The notes: generated by a model not told the origin, from the letters alone. A stretch of 64,000 nucleotides of DNA from Bacillus sp. MYb209 (GCF_002975175.1 NZ_PCNZ01000016.1:46834-110833), one strand, 5' to 3'. Positions 8,802 through 16,320 are shown, counted from the stretch's first letter. Program-made: numbers and translations.

Positions 8802-9260
8802 ATGAATAATACATATACAAATATTTTAATTGCAGTGGACGGTTCCAAAGAAGCAGAAAAAGCCTTTAGAAAAGCAATTCAAGTCGCAAAACGAAACAAT
8901 GCAACATTAACAATTGCTCATATCGTTGATGTGAAAGCATATTCCGCAGTAGAGGCTTATAGCCGCGCAATTGCTGAACGTGCAAATTTATTTGCAGAAG
9001 ACTTATTAGAAGACTACAAAAAGACTGCGATTGAAGCTGGTCTTGAGAAAGTAGAAACTGTATTAGAATTTGGTAATCCAAAATCTAAAATCTCAAAAGA
9101 AATTGCCCCAACACATAAAGTGGATTTAATTATGTGCGGTGCGACTGGTTTAAATGCTGTAGAACGTTTCCTAATTGGTAGCGTCTCTGAACATATTATT
9201 CGCTATGCGAAATGCGATGTCCTTGTTGTTCGTGGTGATGAGGAGCAAGGTGATCTTTAA
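8802..9260 (+). CDS. Universal stress protein UspA family
   Basis: A 152-residue cytoplasmic Usp domain. It begins NILIAVDGSKEAEKAF and ends with the ATP-binding signature GATGLNAVERFLIGSVSEHI followed by DVLVVRGDE, the G-2x-G-9x-G-S pattern, so it is probably an ATP-binding form. Start at 8802 follows GGGAGG; an in-frame ATG at 8781 lies before that ribosome site. It is divergent from the SDR gene and followed by a terminator. General stress or energy-limitation role is family knowledge only. Confidence 0.92.
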   Translation: MNNTYTNILIAVDGSKEAEKAFRKAIQVAKRNNATLTIAHIVDVKAYSAVEAYSRAIAERANLFAEDLLEDYKKTAIEAGLEKVETVLEFGNPKSKISKEIAPTHKVDLIMCGATGLNAVERFLIGSVSEHIIRYAKCDVLVVRGDEEQGDL

Positions 9261-9270
9261 TTTATAAATC

Positions 9271-9304
9271 AAACACCAAGTCCACATGGGCTTGGTGTTT
9301 TTCA
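9271..9304 (+). terminator. Terminator after universal stress gene
   Basis: AAACACCAAG (9271-9280) / CTTGGTGTTT (9291-9300), then TTCATTTC. The arms are perfectly complementary. Confidence 0.85.
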
Positions 9305-9523
9305 TTTCACAAACTTCACTATAAATACAAGACAAGCCACAACAACAACAACAACAACGGTAATTGCCAACACATAGGGCGGAAGGAATTTCAAGGGCCA
9401 TAGCGCCATCATTATCGTCGCAACAGTTAAGTATGTTTGCTTTGCATCTTCTGTCATTTTTTTACAAACTAAGAAAACATACAAATAACCGATTGGCGGC
9501 GTAATCTTCCATTCCTTTCTCAT
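9302..9523 (-). CDS. Small hydrophobic protein, unknown
   Basis: A 73-residue protein with a hydrophobic run around residues 32-48 and a strongly hydrophobic C-terminal helix (VLAITVVVVVVVACLVFIV) ending KFVK. The start at 9523 has only TTAGGAA directly upstream, so the exact start is uncertain. The gene is convergent with the universal stress gene and its end abuts that gene's terminator. The poly-Val run is encoded by a short ACA/AAC-rich tract on the plus strand, a possible slippage site. No family recognised. Confidence 0.5.
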   Translation of the reverse strand: MRKEWKITPPIGYLYVFLVCKKMTEDAKQTYLTVATIMMALWPLKFLPPYVLAITVVVVVVVACLVFIVKFVK

Positions 9524-9600
9524 TTCCTAACATTACATTAACATACATTTTTTAGAAATAGACGGACAAAATATATGTGTTTAGAAAAGGAGGATGCTAC

Positions 9601-9780
9601 ATGGATGATTATGAACGTATTATTTTAGATGTGAACGGTACAGAAATCGAAATGTTAGATACGATTCGCACACATTTTAAAGAGAAACATGGTGTGGAAC
9701 TAAGTAATGGTGCATTGCTTCGAGATTTAATGGATATTGAATACATTCGAATTACGGAAGATCGACACAAGTATGATTAA
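9601..9780 (+). CDS. Small conserved-looking protein, unknown
   Basis: A 59-residue acidic, soluble protein beginning MDDYERIILDVNGTEIEMLD and rich in charged residues (TIRTHFKEKHGVELSN). AAAAGGAGG precedes the ATG at 9601 with good spacing; the longer frame from 9577 starts before the ribosome site. A hairpin follows. Its size and helical composition would fit a small DNA- or protein-binding regulator, but I do not recognise a family. Confidence 0.7.
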   Translation: MDDYERIILDVNGTEIEMLDTIRTHFKEKHGVELSNGALLRDLMDIEYIRITEDRHKYD

Positions 9781-9791
9781 TCGATGAAACT

Positions 9792-9822
9792 TTAAGCCTA
9801 GACCATATTGTTCTAGGCTTAA
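9792..9822. terminator. Stem-loop after the 59-residue gene
   Basis: TTAAGCCTAGA (9792-9802) pairs with TCTAGGCTTAA (9812-9822). There is no strong T-run on either strand, so this is a probable but weak terminator. Confidence 0.5.
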
Positions 9823-9877
9823 CTAAATCCATACGAAAAATGTTATAATTAGGAAAAAAGTATAGGGATACCAAAAT

Positions 9878-10444
9878 ATGTAATCTGAAAATATCTCAAA
9901 ACATTTTCATACATTACATGTACAACGAAACCAGTTCCTCCCTAAGCTTCATTCACTTTCACAAGAACAACTATGGTATAGGAAAGAGGACGGAAAATGG
10001 TCTATTGGTGAACACTTTTATCACTTATATTTAATTGCAAGGATGCTAAAAGTAGCGATTAAATTCTCTTTCACTCTTATCCCTTATGCCAAGCTAAGAA
10101 AAAACACCCCATTTGCAACTGAAATACATGACATTTATGCTGAATATAAAGAAAAACACGGCAGAGGCATGAAAGCCCCTTGGATTTTAATCCCTTCAAA
10201 AAAAATCTATTATTCTATGAGTGCAAAAGAATTAGAAGAATTACTTTCACGTGAAACAGATGAAATAAAAAAACTAGTTCAAAATATAGAAGAAAATATC
10301 GCAGGACATATCGTATTTTTAGATCCAATTGCTCACTACCCTAACCTTATTCAATCTATCCAACTATTAGCGATTCATGAGAAACATCATTTTATGATTA
10401 TGAAAAATAATTATGAAATGCTAGATACATACCTAAAAATCTAA
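9878..10444 (+). pseudogene. DinB-family gene with a stop at codon 2
   Basis: The frame from 9884 to 10444 reads as a complete DinB/YfiT-like four-helix protein: SLSQEQLWYRKEDGKWSIGE, HFYHLYLIARMLK, and near the C-terminus LLAIHEKHHFMIM, which hold the His residues of the putative metal site. An ATG at 9878-9880 lies at the expected start, but the next codon is TAA (9881-9883). Between that stop and the Met at 10043 there is no ATG, GTG or TTG in frame. Translation from 10043 would give 133 residues lacking the first helix and one metal His. I therefore read it as a nonsense-mutated gene, or a sequencing error at one base. Confidence 0.7.
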
Positions 10445-10450
10445 ATACAA

Positions 10451-10487
10451 AAAGGTAAGGTACTTTCTAAAAAAAGCACCTTACCTT
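10451..10487. terminator. Bidirectional terminator between the DinB gene and argH
   Basis: AAGGTAAGGT (10452-10461) pairs with ACCTTACCTT (10478-10487), with flanking A/T-rich pairs. Confidence 0.8.
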
Positions 10488-10503
10488 CTATATCATACAT
10501 CAT

Positions 10504-11892
10504 TTAACTTCCAACAAACTCTCCAGCTAACCCCTTCGCCTTCTCCAAAGCTTTTCGGATTTGTTCAAACCCTGTTCCACCAGCACTGTTACGACGCTTT
10601 ACAGCTGCATATGGCGAAAGAACTTCATATAAATCTTCTTCAAATAACGGACTCATTTCTTTATACGTTTCAAGTGGTACATCTAATAAATAGATTCCTT
10701 TTTGCGTACAATGAAGAACTAGTTTCCCGACAATTTCATGAGCTTGACGGAACGGCAGTCCCTTGATTGCTAAATAGTCGGCAATTTCTGTTGCGTTAGA
10801 GAAGTCTTGCGTCACAGCTTGCCCCATTTTTTCTTTGTTTACGGACATCGTTTCAATCATGCCTGCCATAATATGAAGGCATCCTTCTACTGTTTTCACT
10901 GTATCAAACATGCCTTCTTTATCTTCTTGTAAGTCTTTATTGTAAGCAAGCGGCAATCCTTTCATTACTGTAAGTAAGCTAAATAAATTGCCATATACTC
11001 TGCCTGTTTTTCCGCGAATGAGCTCAGCCATATCTGGATTTTTCTTTTGCGGCATAATGCTGCTACCTGTCGCGTATTGGTCGCTCATTTCAATAAATTG
11101 AAACTCTTGACTACTCCATAAAATAAGTTCTTCACAAAAGCGTGATAGGTGCATCATGAGCATAGATGAGTTACTTAAAAACTCTAATATGAAATCACGA
11201 TCGCTTACCGCATCTAAACTATTTTCATAGATTCCATTAAATCCGAGAAGCTCCGCACTATATTCTCGGTCAATCGGGAATGTTGTACCAGCTAGTGCTC
11301 CTGCTCCTAATGGGGAGATGTTAATACGCTTTAACGAATCTTCATAACGATTCACATCGCGCTCTAACATCCAAAAGTAAGCAAGAATATGATGTGCAAA
11401 TGATATAGGCTGTGCACGTTGCAAGTGCGTATAGCCGGGCATAATTGTTTCAATGTTATTTTCCGCTTGATGAACAAGAACAGTTTGCAATTGTTTTGTA
11501 GCTTTTATAATATCTTCTACTTTTTCTTTTAAATACAAGTGCATATCTGTCGCTACTTGATCGTTACGGCTTCGGCCTGTATGAAGTTTCCCTCCTACTT
11601 CACCGATTCTTTCAATTAACATCTTTTCAATATTTAAATGAATATCCTCAGCTTCTACCGAGAAATTCAATTTATTTTCTTTCGCTTCCTCTAATAAATA
11701 TTGAAGCCCTATCTTTATTTTCTCTGCTTCTTCTTTCGTAACGATGCCTTGCTTTGCTAACATCGTAACGTGTGCAATACTCCCTTTTATATCTTGGCTA
11801 ACCAATTGCTTATCAAAGGAAATAGAAGCACCGAATTCTTCTACCCATGCTTCCGCTTCTTCTGTAAAACGTCCGCCCCAAAGTTTGCTCAC
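10504..11892 (-). CDS. argH: Argininosuccinate lyase
   Basis: Last step of arginine synthesis: splits argininosuccinate to arginine and fumarate. The 462-residue protein has the fumarase/aspartase superfamily signature [12 protein letters not shown] (about residues 277-288), the N-terminal [12 protein letters not shown] and the [13 protein letters not shown] block. It follows argG with a four-base overlap, forming an argGH operon read leftward. Length is normal for the family and no lesions are seen. Confidence 0.98.
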   Translation of the reverse strand: MSKLWGGRFTEEAEAWVEEFGASISFDKQLVSQDIKGSIAHVTMLAKQGIVTKEEAEKIKIGLQYLLEEAKENKLNFSVEAEDIHLNIEKMLIERIGEVGGKLHTGRSRNDQVATDMHLYLKEKVEDIIKATKQLQTVLVHQAENNIETIMPGYTHLQRAQPISFAHHILAYFWMLERDVNRYEDSLKRINISPLGAGALAGTTFPIDREYSAELLGFNGIYENSLDAVSDRDFILEFLSNSSMLMMHLSRFCEELILWSSQEFQFIEMSDQYATGSSIMPQKKNPDMAELIRGKTGRVYGNLFSLLTVMKGLPLAYNKDLQEDKEGMFDTVKTVEGCLHIMAGMIETMSVNKEKMGQAVTQDFSNATEIADYLAIKGLPFRQAHEIVGKLVLHCTQKGIYLLDVPLETYKEMSPLFEEDLYEVLSPYAAVKRRNSAGGTGFEQIRKALEKAKGLAGEFVGS

Positions 11893-13094
11893 GCTTCCAC
11901 CTTCTTTTGATTCACTTGGCTGTATACTTTTGTAGGTAAACCGAATAATGAAATGAAACCAACTGCTGCATCATGATTAAATTCATCCTGGGCAGTATAC
12001 GTTGCAAGTTTTTCATCGTATAAAGAGTACTCAGATTTACGTCCTTCTACAATCGCATGACCTTTAAATAATTTCACACGCACTGTACCTGTTACATTTT
12101 TTTGCGTTTCTTGTAAGAAAGCATTGAGTGCTTGTTTTAAAGGTGAGAACCATAAACCGTTATAAATTAATTCTGTTAGTTTTTGCTCAATCATCGGTTT
12201 GAAATGAGCGACCTCTTTCACAAGTGTTAAATCTTCAAGTTCTTTATGCGCTGTTATTAATGTCATTGCCGCTGGGCATTCGTACACTTCACGAGATTTA
12301 ATACCGACAAGGCGATTTTCTACATGATCGATACGTCCAACGCCATGTTTTCCAGCAAGTGCATTTAACGTTTTAATTAATTCTGAAAGTGAATATGCAG
12401 TGCCGTTTAAAGTTGTCGGTACTCCTGCTTCAAATCCGATCTCTACAAACTCTGGTTTATTCGGTGTATCTTCTAATGCCAATGTCATCTCGTATGCATC
12501 TTCTGGCGGCGCTGCCCATGGATCTTCTAAAATTCCACATTCGTTGCTGCGTCCCCATAAGTTTTGATCGATTGAAAATGGGCTATCTAAATTAATTGGA
12601 ATCGGTATATCATTTTCTTTTGCATATGCGATTTCTTCTTCACGTGACCATTTCCATTCACGTACAGGCGCAATAACTTCTAAATATGGATTCAACGCTT
12701 GAATAGAAACTTCAAAACGAACTTGGTCATTCCCTTTCCCTGTACATCCATGTGCAACTGCACTTGCACCTTCCTGCTCTGCAATTTCTACTAATTTTTT
12801 CGCAATAAGCGGACGAGATAATGCAGAGACAAGAGGATATTTCCCTTCGTATAACGTGTGAGCTTGCATCGCTATCAATGCATATTCATTCGCAAATTCT
12901 TCTTGAACATCAATCATATATGATTTAATTGCTCCTACTGAAAGTGCTTTTTCTTTTACAAACGCTAAGTCTTTACCTTCCCCTAGATCTAAGCAAAGCG
13001 CGATAATATCATAATTTTTCTCTTGTAACCATTTAATTGCAACGGAAGTATCAAGACCTCCGGAATATGCTAATACAACTTTTTTCTTCTCCAT
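11889..13094 (-). CDS. argG: Argininosuccinate synthase
   Basis: ATP-dependent condensation of citrulline and aspartate. The 401-residue protein opens with the PP-loop ATP motif [13 protein letters not shown], then [13 protein letters not shown], both diagnostic. AGGAGGATGCAAA precedes the ATG. It overlaps argH by four bases. About 17 bases upstream of the start lies a palindrome that resembles an ARG box, so arginine repression through ArgR/AhrC is likely. Size and motifs are intact. Confidence 0.98.
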   Translation of the reverse strand: MEKKKVVLAYSGGLDTSVAIKWLQEKNYDIIALCLDLGEGKDLAFVKEKALSVGAIKSYMIDVQEEFANEYALIAMQAHTLYEGKYPLVSALSRPLIAKKLVEIAEQEGASAVAHGCTGKGNDQVRFEVSIQALNPYLEVIAPVREWKWSREEEIAYAKENDIPIPINLDSPFSIDQNLWGRSNECGILEDPWAAPPEDAYEMTLALEDTPNKPEFVEIGFEAGVPTTLNGTAYSLSELIKTLNALAGKHGVGRIDHVENRLVGIKSREVYECPAAMTLITAHKELEDLTLVKEVAHFKPMIEQKLTELIYNGLWFSPLKQALNAFLQETQKNVTGTVRVKLFKGHAIVEGRKSEYSLYDEKLATYTAQDEFNHDAAVGFISLFGLPTKVYSQVNQKKVEA

Positions 13095-13110
13095 TTTGCA
13101 TCCTCCTAAA

Positions 13111-13122
13111 GAATAAATATTC
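13111..13122. promoter_or_regulatory. Candidate ARG box (ArgR/AhrC operator) upstream of argG
   Basis: GAATAAATATTC matches the core of the arginine-repressor box (TGAATA-4-TTCA type). It lies between the argG ribosome site and a minus-strand TATTATAAG promoter-like element. Confidence 0.5.
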
Positions 13123-13261
13123 GTTTTTTCTTATAATAATCCAAACTTTATCACCTTTCATAAAATGAATCAAGGGAAATTCATAAAAATTTTTCAAACA
13201 ATTCCGTCGAACTTCTTTCTTTTTTTATGTAAAATAGAGGCAGGAAAATGGAGGGGTGTCT

Positions 13262-13579
13262 ATGAAAAAGTATTTTATATACAATGAACATCTAGGAATT
13301 GAAGTGCCGAACATACAAGAAAAATGGGAAGACATCTCTGAACACGCGCAGCATTCTATTTTATTAAAATGGGAGCAAGTTCGCGGAAAAATACCTGATC
13401 GTATCAAGGAACTTGAGCACCATATTAACGCAAAACAACACCACTTAAATAACGAAGAAGACTTCGAAATTTCTTGCAAGCTAAATTCAGAAATTGCCGA
13501 TCTTGCTTCAATTATTAACGATCTTTGGCTTTGGTATCGTCTAACCCAAAACGTATCTGAGGGAAAAGCACACCAATGA
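13262..13579 (+). CDS. Small soluble protein, unknown
   Basis: A 105-residue protein, largely helical and charged, with a KELEHHINAKQHHLNNEEDF stretch that could be a short coiled coil and an aromatic end (LWLWYRL). GGAGG at about 13250 supports the ATG at 13262; a GTG six bases earlier is also in frame. It is divergent from argG and ends at a bidirectional terminator shared with the next gene. No family recognised. Confidence 0.7.
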   Translation: MKKYFIYNEHLGIEVPNIQEKWEDISEHAQHSILLKWEQVRGKIPDRIKELEHHINAKQHHLNNEEDFEISCKLNSEIADLASIINDLWLWYRLTQNVSEGKAHQ

Positions 13580-13619
13580 AAAAAGCATGCCCCTCAATTA
13601 ATTTGGGTCATGCTTTTTT
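13579..13619. terminator. Bidirectional terminator
   Basis: AAAAGCATG (13581-13589) / CATGCTTTT (13609-13617), with an inner CCC/GGG pairing; T-runs on both strands. Confidence 0.8.
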
Positions 13620-13802
13620 GCCGTAACAAGCTTTGCAATATATTTCTTGCGCCGTTTTTGCCAAACATACATCAAATGGGCCGACTAACAAATTTCTTTC
13701 TTTCGGTAACTTCACAAAAGCAACAAGCGCTTCTTCATATTCAATTTTTTTCTGACATACAACACATGTTAATTCTTTTCTTCTAAACATATCCTTAAAC
13801 AT
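13608..13802 (-). CDS. Small Cys-rich (zinc-ribbon-like) protein
   Basis: A 64-residue protein with two CxxC pairs, CVVC near residue 13 and CKAC near the C-terminus, plus one further Cys. This spacing suggests a single zinc-binding treble-clef or ribbon. The preferred start is the ATG at 13802, with GGTGAGG just before it; an upstream in-frame ATG at 13820 lacks a ribosome site. Related small proteins often bind nucleic acid or act as adaptors, but no function can be stated. Confidence 0.65.
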   Translation of the reverse strand: MFKDMFRRKELTCVVCQKKIEYEEALVAFVKLPKERNLLVGPFDVCLAKTAQEIYCKACYGKKA

Positions 13803-13924
13803 ACGCTCCTCACCTTTCATCTATTTATACTAATACACTCTCATAATAATTAAATCTTGTAAAAAAATGACACATTACAAAATAAGCCATTCATATACTA
13901 TGTACAAAAGGAGGCCTCAAACTT

Positions 13925-14023
13925 ATGCGAGCTTTCATTATTATCGCTTTAACTTTTTTAAGTGTTATTAGTTGGGATGCATTTTTTAAAGATAAAAGTG
14001 ACGAGAACAATACAATTGAATAA
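13925..14023 (+). CDS. 32-residue single-helix membrane microprotein
   Basis: AAAAGGAGG at about 13907-13915 stands before an ATG that opens MRAFIIIALTFLSVISWDAF, then a short charged tail FKDKSDENNTIE and TAA. The first 18 residues form one membrane helix. The strong ribosome site and clean hydrophobic/charged division argue that it is expressed. It is too short for standard gene calling. No homologue is known to me. Confidence 0.6.
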   Translation: MRAFIIIALTFLSVISWDAFFKDKSDENNTIE

Positions 14024-14221
14024 AAACTCTTCTTTTCTTACTTATTGGACAAACTTCTAAAAACTGTCCAGTTCTACGAAATAACTTAGGCTTTTCTACA
14101 AAAATATTTAAACATAACAATTTTTGTAGATTCCCTCCGGTTATTGTCGGTTTCCATCCGCATACATTTTTTGAAAGTATGATATAATAATATAAATCTT
14201 GAAGGAAGGGATTTTGATATC

Positions 14222-14272
14222 ATGATCGCTCGAAGGAGCATGTGGCATCGTATTGACGAATCATACACGTAG
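14222..14272 (+). CDS. Leader ORF 1 of the YitT-gene relay
   Basis: Encodes MIARRSMWHRIDESYT and stops at TAG (14270-14272). GAAGGAAGGG lies at 14201-14210, a usable ribosome site. The peptide aligns with leader ORF 2 over its whole length: M-x-A-R-R-x-x-W-x-x-x-D/x-x-S-Y-T. The stop codon is followed at once by CG of the 5' arm of stem-loop 1, so a ribosome paused near the stop would cover that arm. Expression is inferred; there is no direct proof. Confidence 0.65.
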   Translation: MIARRSMWHRIDESYT

Positions 14273-14316
14273 CGTATTTTTCAGCTCAGATACTTTAGTC
14301 TAGCGAAAAAAATACG
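14273..14316 (+). promoter_or_regulatory. Leader stem-loop 1
   Basis: CGTATTTTT (14273-14281) pairs with AAAAATACG (14308-14316). It begins directly after the stop of leader ORF 1 and ends fifteen bases before leader ORF 2. Confidence 0.6.
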
Positions 14317-14330
14317 AGAGTGGGGAAATT

Positions 14331-14381
14331 ATGACTGCCCGAAGGATAATTTGGCAAAAAAAAGACTCTTCTTACACATAG
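14331..14381 (+). CDS. Leader ORF 2 of the YitT-gene relay
   Basis: Encodes MTARRIIWQKKDSSYT, a clear paralogue of leader peptide 1 (shared ARR, W, SYT and identical length of 16). GAGAGTGGGG at about 14315-14324 precedes the ATG. Stop is TAG followed by CG, as in unit 1. Bases 14366-14373 (CTCTTCTT, inside the ORF) are complementary to AAGAAGAG at 14423-14430, just before leader ORF 3. The conserved end-to-end match at protein level supports selection on the peptide itself. Confidence 0.65.
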   Translation: MTARRIIWQKKDSSYT

Positions 14382-14430
14382 CGTTTTGTTTAGGACTTAA
14401 TTGTTACTAGCTAAACAAAACAAAGAAGAG
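14382..14430 (+). promoter_or_regulatory. Leader stem-loop 2
   Basis: GTTTTGTTTAG (14383-14393) / CTAAACAAAAC (14411-14421) is a perfect 11-bp stem. It can be extended by the 14366-14373 / 14423-14430 pairing. The 3' arm is equally complementary to 14462-14472 in unit 3, so two folds exclude each other. Confidence 0.65.
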
Positions 14431-14442
14431 CAGGATTGCTAA

Positions 14443-14472
14443 ATGAAGAATCCTACTCCACGTTTTGTTTAG
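14443..14472 (+). CDS. Leader ORF 3 of the YitT-gene relay
   Basis: Encodes nine residues, MKNPTPRFV, ending at TAG. Its ribosome site is weak (AGAGCAGGA). The final codons and stop form the 5' arm of stem-loop 3, and its ATG lies in the loop of a small hairpin (GAGcAGGATT / AATCCTaCTC, 14428-14458). Codons at 14452-14456 (CCTAC) are complementary to GTAGG (14501-14505) in the ribosome site of leader ORF 4. It does not resemble peptides 1 and 2 and may be a degenerate unit. Confidence 0.45.
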   Translation: MKNPTPRFV

Positions 14473-14505
14473 TCGCTTTAAGACTTAAACTAAAACGAAG
14501 GTAGG
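14461..14505 (+). promoter_or_regulatory. Leader stem-loop 3, covering the ribosome site of leader ORF 4
   Basis: CGTTTTGTTT (14461-14470) pairs with AAACTAAAACG (14487-14497) with one bulge. Below an internal loop, CCTAC (14452-14456) pairs with GTAGG (14501-14505), which is the Shine-Dalgarno core for the ATG at 14514. Confidence 0.55.
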
Positions 14506-14513
14506 GAGAATTG

Positions 14514-14555
14514 ATGGACGAGAGGATTATTCGTTATTTCTTCAGCGACATATAG
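14514..14555 (+). CDS. Leader ORF 4 of the YitT-gene relay
   Basis: Encodes MDERIIRYFFSDI and stops at TAG (14553-14555), followed by CG as in units 1 and 2. GGTAGGGAG at about 14500-14508 is a good ribosome site. The R-I-I and S-D core recalls peptide 2 (ARRIIWQKKDSS). Codons CGT-TAT-TTC-TTC (14532-14543) are complementary over 12 bases to the ribosome site of the downstream membrane gene. This is the unit that would directly gate expression of the YitT gene. Confidence 0.65.
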   Translation: MDERIIRYFFSDI

Positions 14556-14655
14556 CGTAGTTAGTTTTTTCGTAAACTAACTGAAAGCTACATGTGAGCT
14601 CGTAGTTAGTTTACAACACCAAAAGGACTACTAACTACGGAAAGAAGGAATAACG
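14532..14655 (+). promoter_or_regulatory. Terminal leader structure sequestering the ribosome site of the YitT gene
   Basis: CGTTATTTCTTC (14532-14543) pairs with GAAGGAATAACG (14644-14655), 11 Watson-Crick pairs and one G-U, covering the AAGGA site and reaching the ATG. Inside are GTTAGTTT/AAACTAAC (14560-14567/14574-14581) and CGTAGTTAGT/ACTAACTACG (14601-14610/14630-14639). The copy at 14556-14565 can also pair with 14630-14639. Confidence 0.65.
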
Positions 14656-15318
14656 ATGAGGAACATCCAAAGTCGACAAATTATTAAAGAAGTTTTTATG
14701 GTTTTAATCGGTTCATTTATTTTAGCAGCAGCGCTATATCACATTCACTTCCAAAACCACTTAACAGAAGGTGGCTTTGTAGGTATTGCACTATTTATCC
14801 AAAATTTTTATGATATTTCACCATCTATTTCAACTGTAGTAATGGATATCCCTATTATTTTACTATGCGCTTCATTTTTAGGTAGAAAAATGGTTGGCTA
14901 TTCATTCTTAGGTTCACTTTCATTCGGAGTATTTTATTCCCTTATGGAAAATTATTCTCCTTTTACGGTAGATTTATCAAATAATTTATTTGTAGCTGCA
15001 GTAGTTGGCGGTGCGTTAGCTGGTATTGGACTCGGTTTTATATTGCGATTTGGCGGTGCAACCGGTGGAGACGATATTTTAACAATTATATTAAGTAAAC
15101 GAACTCGGTTTACAATTGGGCAAATTTTCTTCGTCTTTGACGCGATTGTTCTTGCGCTTTCATTATATTATTTAAATTGGACAGAAATTGCTTTTACTAT
15201 TCTTTCGATTGCCGTACAGGCAAAAACATTGGATTTAATTTACTATCCAAAAACAGAAAAGAAAGCAGCAAAGCAACCCGTTTCTATTCCAATGTCCAAA
15301 AAACATGCGACAAACTAA
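14656..15318 (+). CDS. YitT-family membrane protein
   Basis: A 220-residue integral membrane protein of the YitT/YpjC family with five or six helices (about residues 11-30, 53-75, 80-97, 113-135, 150-172, 177-192). The glycine-rich segment GFILRFGGATGGDDILT is typical of the family. Full family members often carry a C-terminal DUF2179 domain; here it is missing and a basic tail follows, so this is a short form. Transport function has been suggested for relatives but is not established. The 5' region with four leader ORFs implies tight translational control. A terminator follows directly. Confidence 0.88.
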   Translation: MRNIQSRQIIKEVFMVLIGSFILAAALYHIHFQNHLTEGGFVGIALFIQNFYDISPSISTVVMDIPIILLCASFLGRKMVGYSFLGSLSFGVFYSLMENYSPFTVDLSNNLFVAAVVGGALAGIGLGFILRFGGATGGDDILTIILSKRTRFTIGQIFFVFDAIVLALSLYYLNWTEIAFTILSIAVQAKTLDLIYYPKTEKKAAKQPVSIPMSKKHATN

Positions 15319-15349
15319 AAAGCGAAAGGCTTCGGCCTCTCGCTTTTTT
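15319..15349. terminator. Terminator between the YitT gene and the EcsC gene
   Basis: AGCGAAAGGC (15321-15330), TTCG loop, GCCTCTCGCT, with T-runs on both sides. Confidence 0.85.
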
Positions 15350-16183
15350 TCATGCTCTCTTTTCTTTTTCTAATATGTAGCGTACTTGATAAAACTTATT
15401 TGCAAATTCAGTAACATTCCTCGTTAAGCGATAGTTCACTGTAGATCCAATTGCCATTCCAAGTACAGGAATACCTTGGAATAATTTGCGACGAAGAGCA
15501 TAAATCGAAAATGTCTTCAAAATTTGTTTTAACACAACCTCAGTAGAAGCTGGCTTTAACACCTCTTCGTCTCCTTCATAAAAGAATGAATCTTCTTGCT
15601 CAAGTTCTCTCAGTAAATTGTACCATGCATATTGCTGAAGTCTCGCCGGCAATAATGCTGCGTGGAATACCTTTAACGCAAGCATCATTTCATACGGCTT
15701 GTTCACATCATGACCAAATGATGTTGCAATAAGTTGTACAGCCTTCACATTTAATGCAATCATAACCGGAAAATCAGCCGTTAATAATAATAGACCGCCA
15801 GCACCCGTTGCTCCGCCTTGTACGAATGAATATAGACGATGACGTGCTGTTTGCTGCTCTGCTATGTATGTTAATTGATCAATAGATAACGCCTTCAAAT
15901 CTTCAAGTTGCTCAATTGATTCATCAAATAATCTCGACGTTCCTAAAATACGATTACGTGCATCTAACTGTGATTGTGAACTTTGAATAAGTGCATGCAA
16001 ATGAAAGAGCCATCCATCTGCTTTCATAAAAAAGTCTTTTCGTTTTTTCTCAGGTAGTTTTGCAACTGTAGTATGCAACCACTTATCAAACATCTTTTGA
16101 AAATCGGTCGCTTCCTGCTCTACTAATTGCCCTTCCCACTCTTTTATATTTTCTAAAATGGCTTGTTCTCGCTTCGATCGCAT
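15350..16183 (-). CDS. EcsC family protein
   Basis: A 277-residue protein similar to EcsC of the B. subtilis ecsABC locus, here without ecsA or ecsB beside it, so it is a stand-alone paralogue. It has long amphipathic helices and a glycine-rich hydrophobic segment (FVQGGATGAGGLLLLTADFP, about residues 123-142) that may associate with the membrane, and a second one near the C-terminus (GIPVLGMAIGSTVNY). The ATG at 16183 has GAGGTGG eight bases before it; a GTG at 16195 overlaps that site. Function unknown. Confidence 0.82.
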   Translation of the reverse strand: MRSKREQAILENIKEWEGQLVEQEATDFQKMFDKWLHTTVAKLPEKKRKDFFMKADGWLFHLHALIQSSQSQLDARNRILGTSRLFDESIEQLEDLKALSIDQLTYIAEQQTARHRLYSFVQGGATGAGGLLLLTADFPVMIALNVKAVQLIATSFGHDVNKPYEMMLALKVFHAALLPARLQQYAWYNLLRELEQEDSFFYEGDEEVLKPASTEVVLKQILKTFSIYALRRKLFQGIPVLGMAIGSTVNYRLTRNVTEFANKFYQVRYILEKEKRA

Positions 16184-16320
16184 CGCAACAACCACCTCGT
16201 TCGATTTTTTTCTATTGTAACATATTTCCGCTTGTTCTTTGCAAATATGCTTGTATATCTCCTATCACATACCATTTATTCAAAACATAAAATATCGGTG
16301 AGAAGAAAGAGGTGAATTAC

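Noticed and set aside
9302-9401. Poly-Val codon tract as a phase-variable switch
   Set aside because: The ACA/AAC tract is short and imperfect; no evidence that its length changes.
14047-14069. GGACA...TGTCC inverted repeat, similar to that at 7790-7833
   Set aside because: Only five paired bases and no T-run; resemblance to the other site is too short to claim a repeat family.
14086-14268. Minus-strand 60-codon frame across leader ORF 1
   Set aside because: No ribosome site, no recognisable composition, and it covers the promoter side of the leader region.
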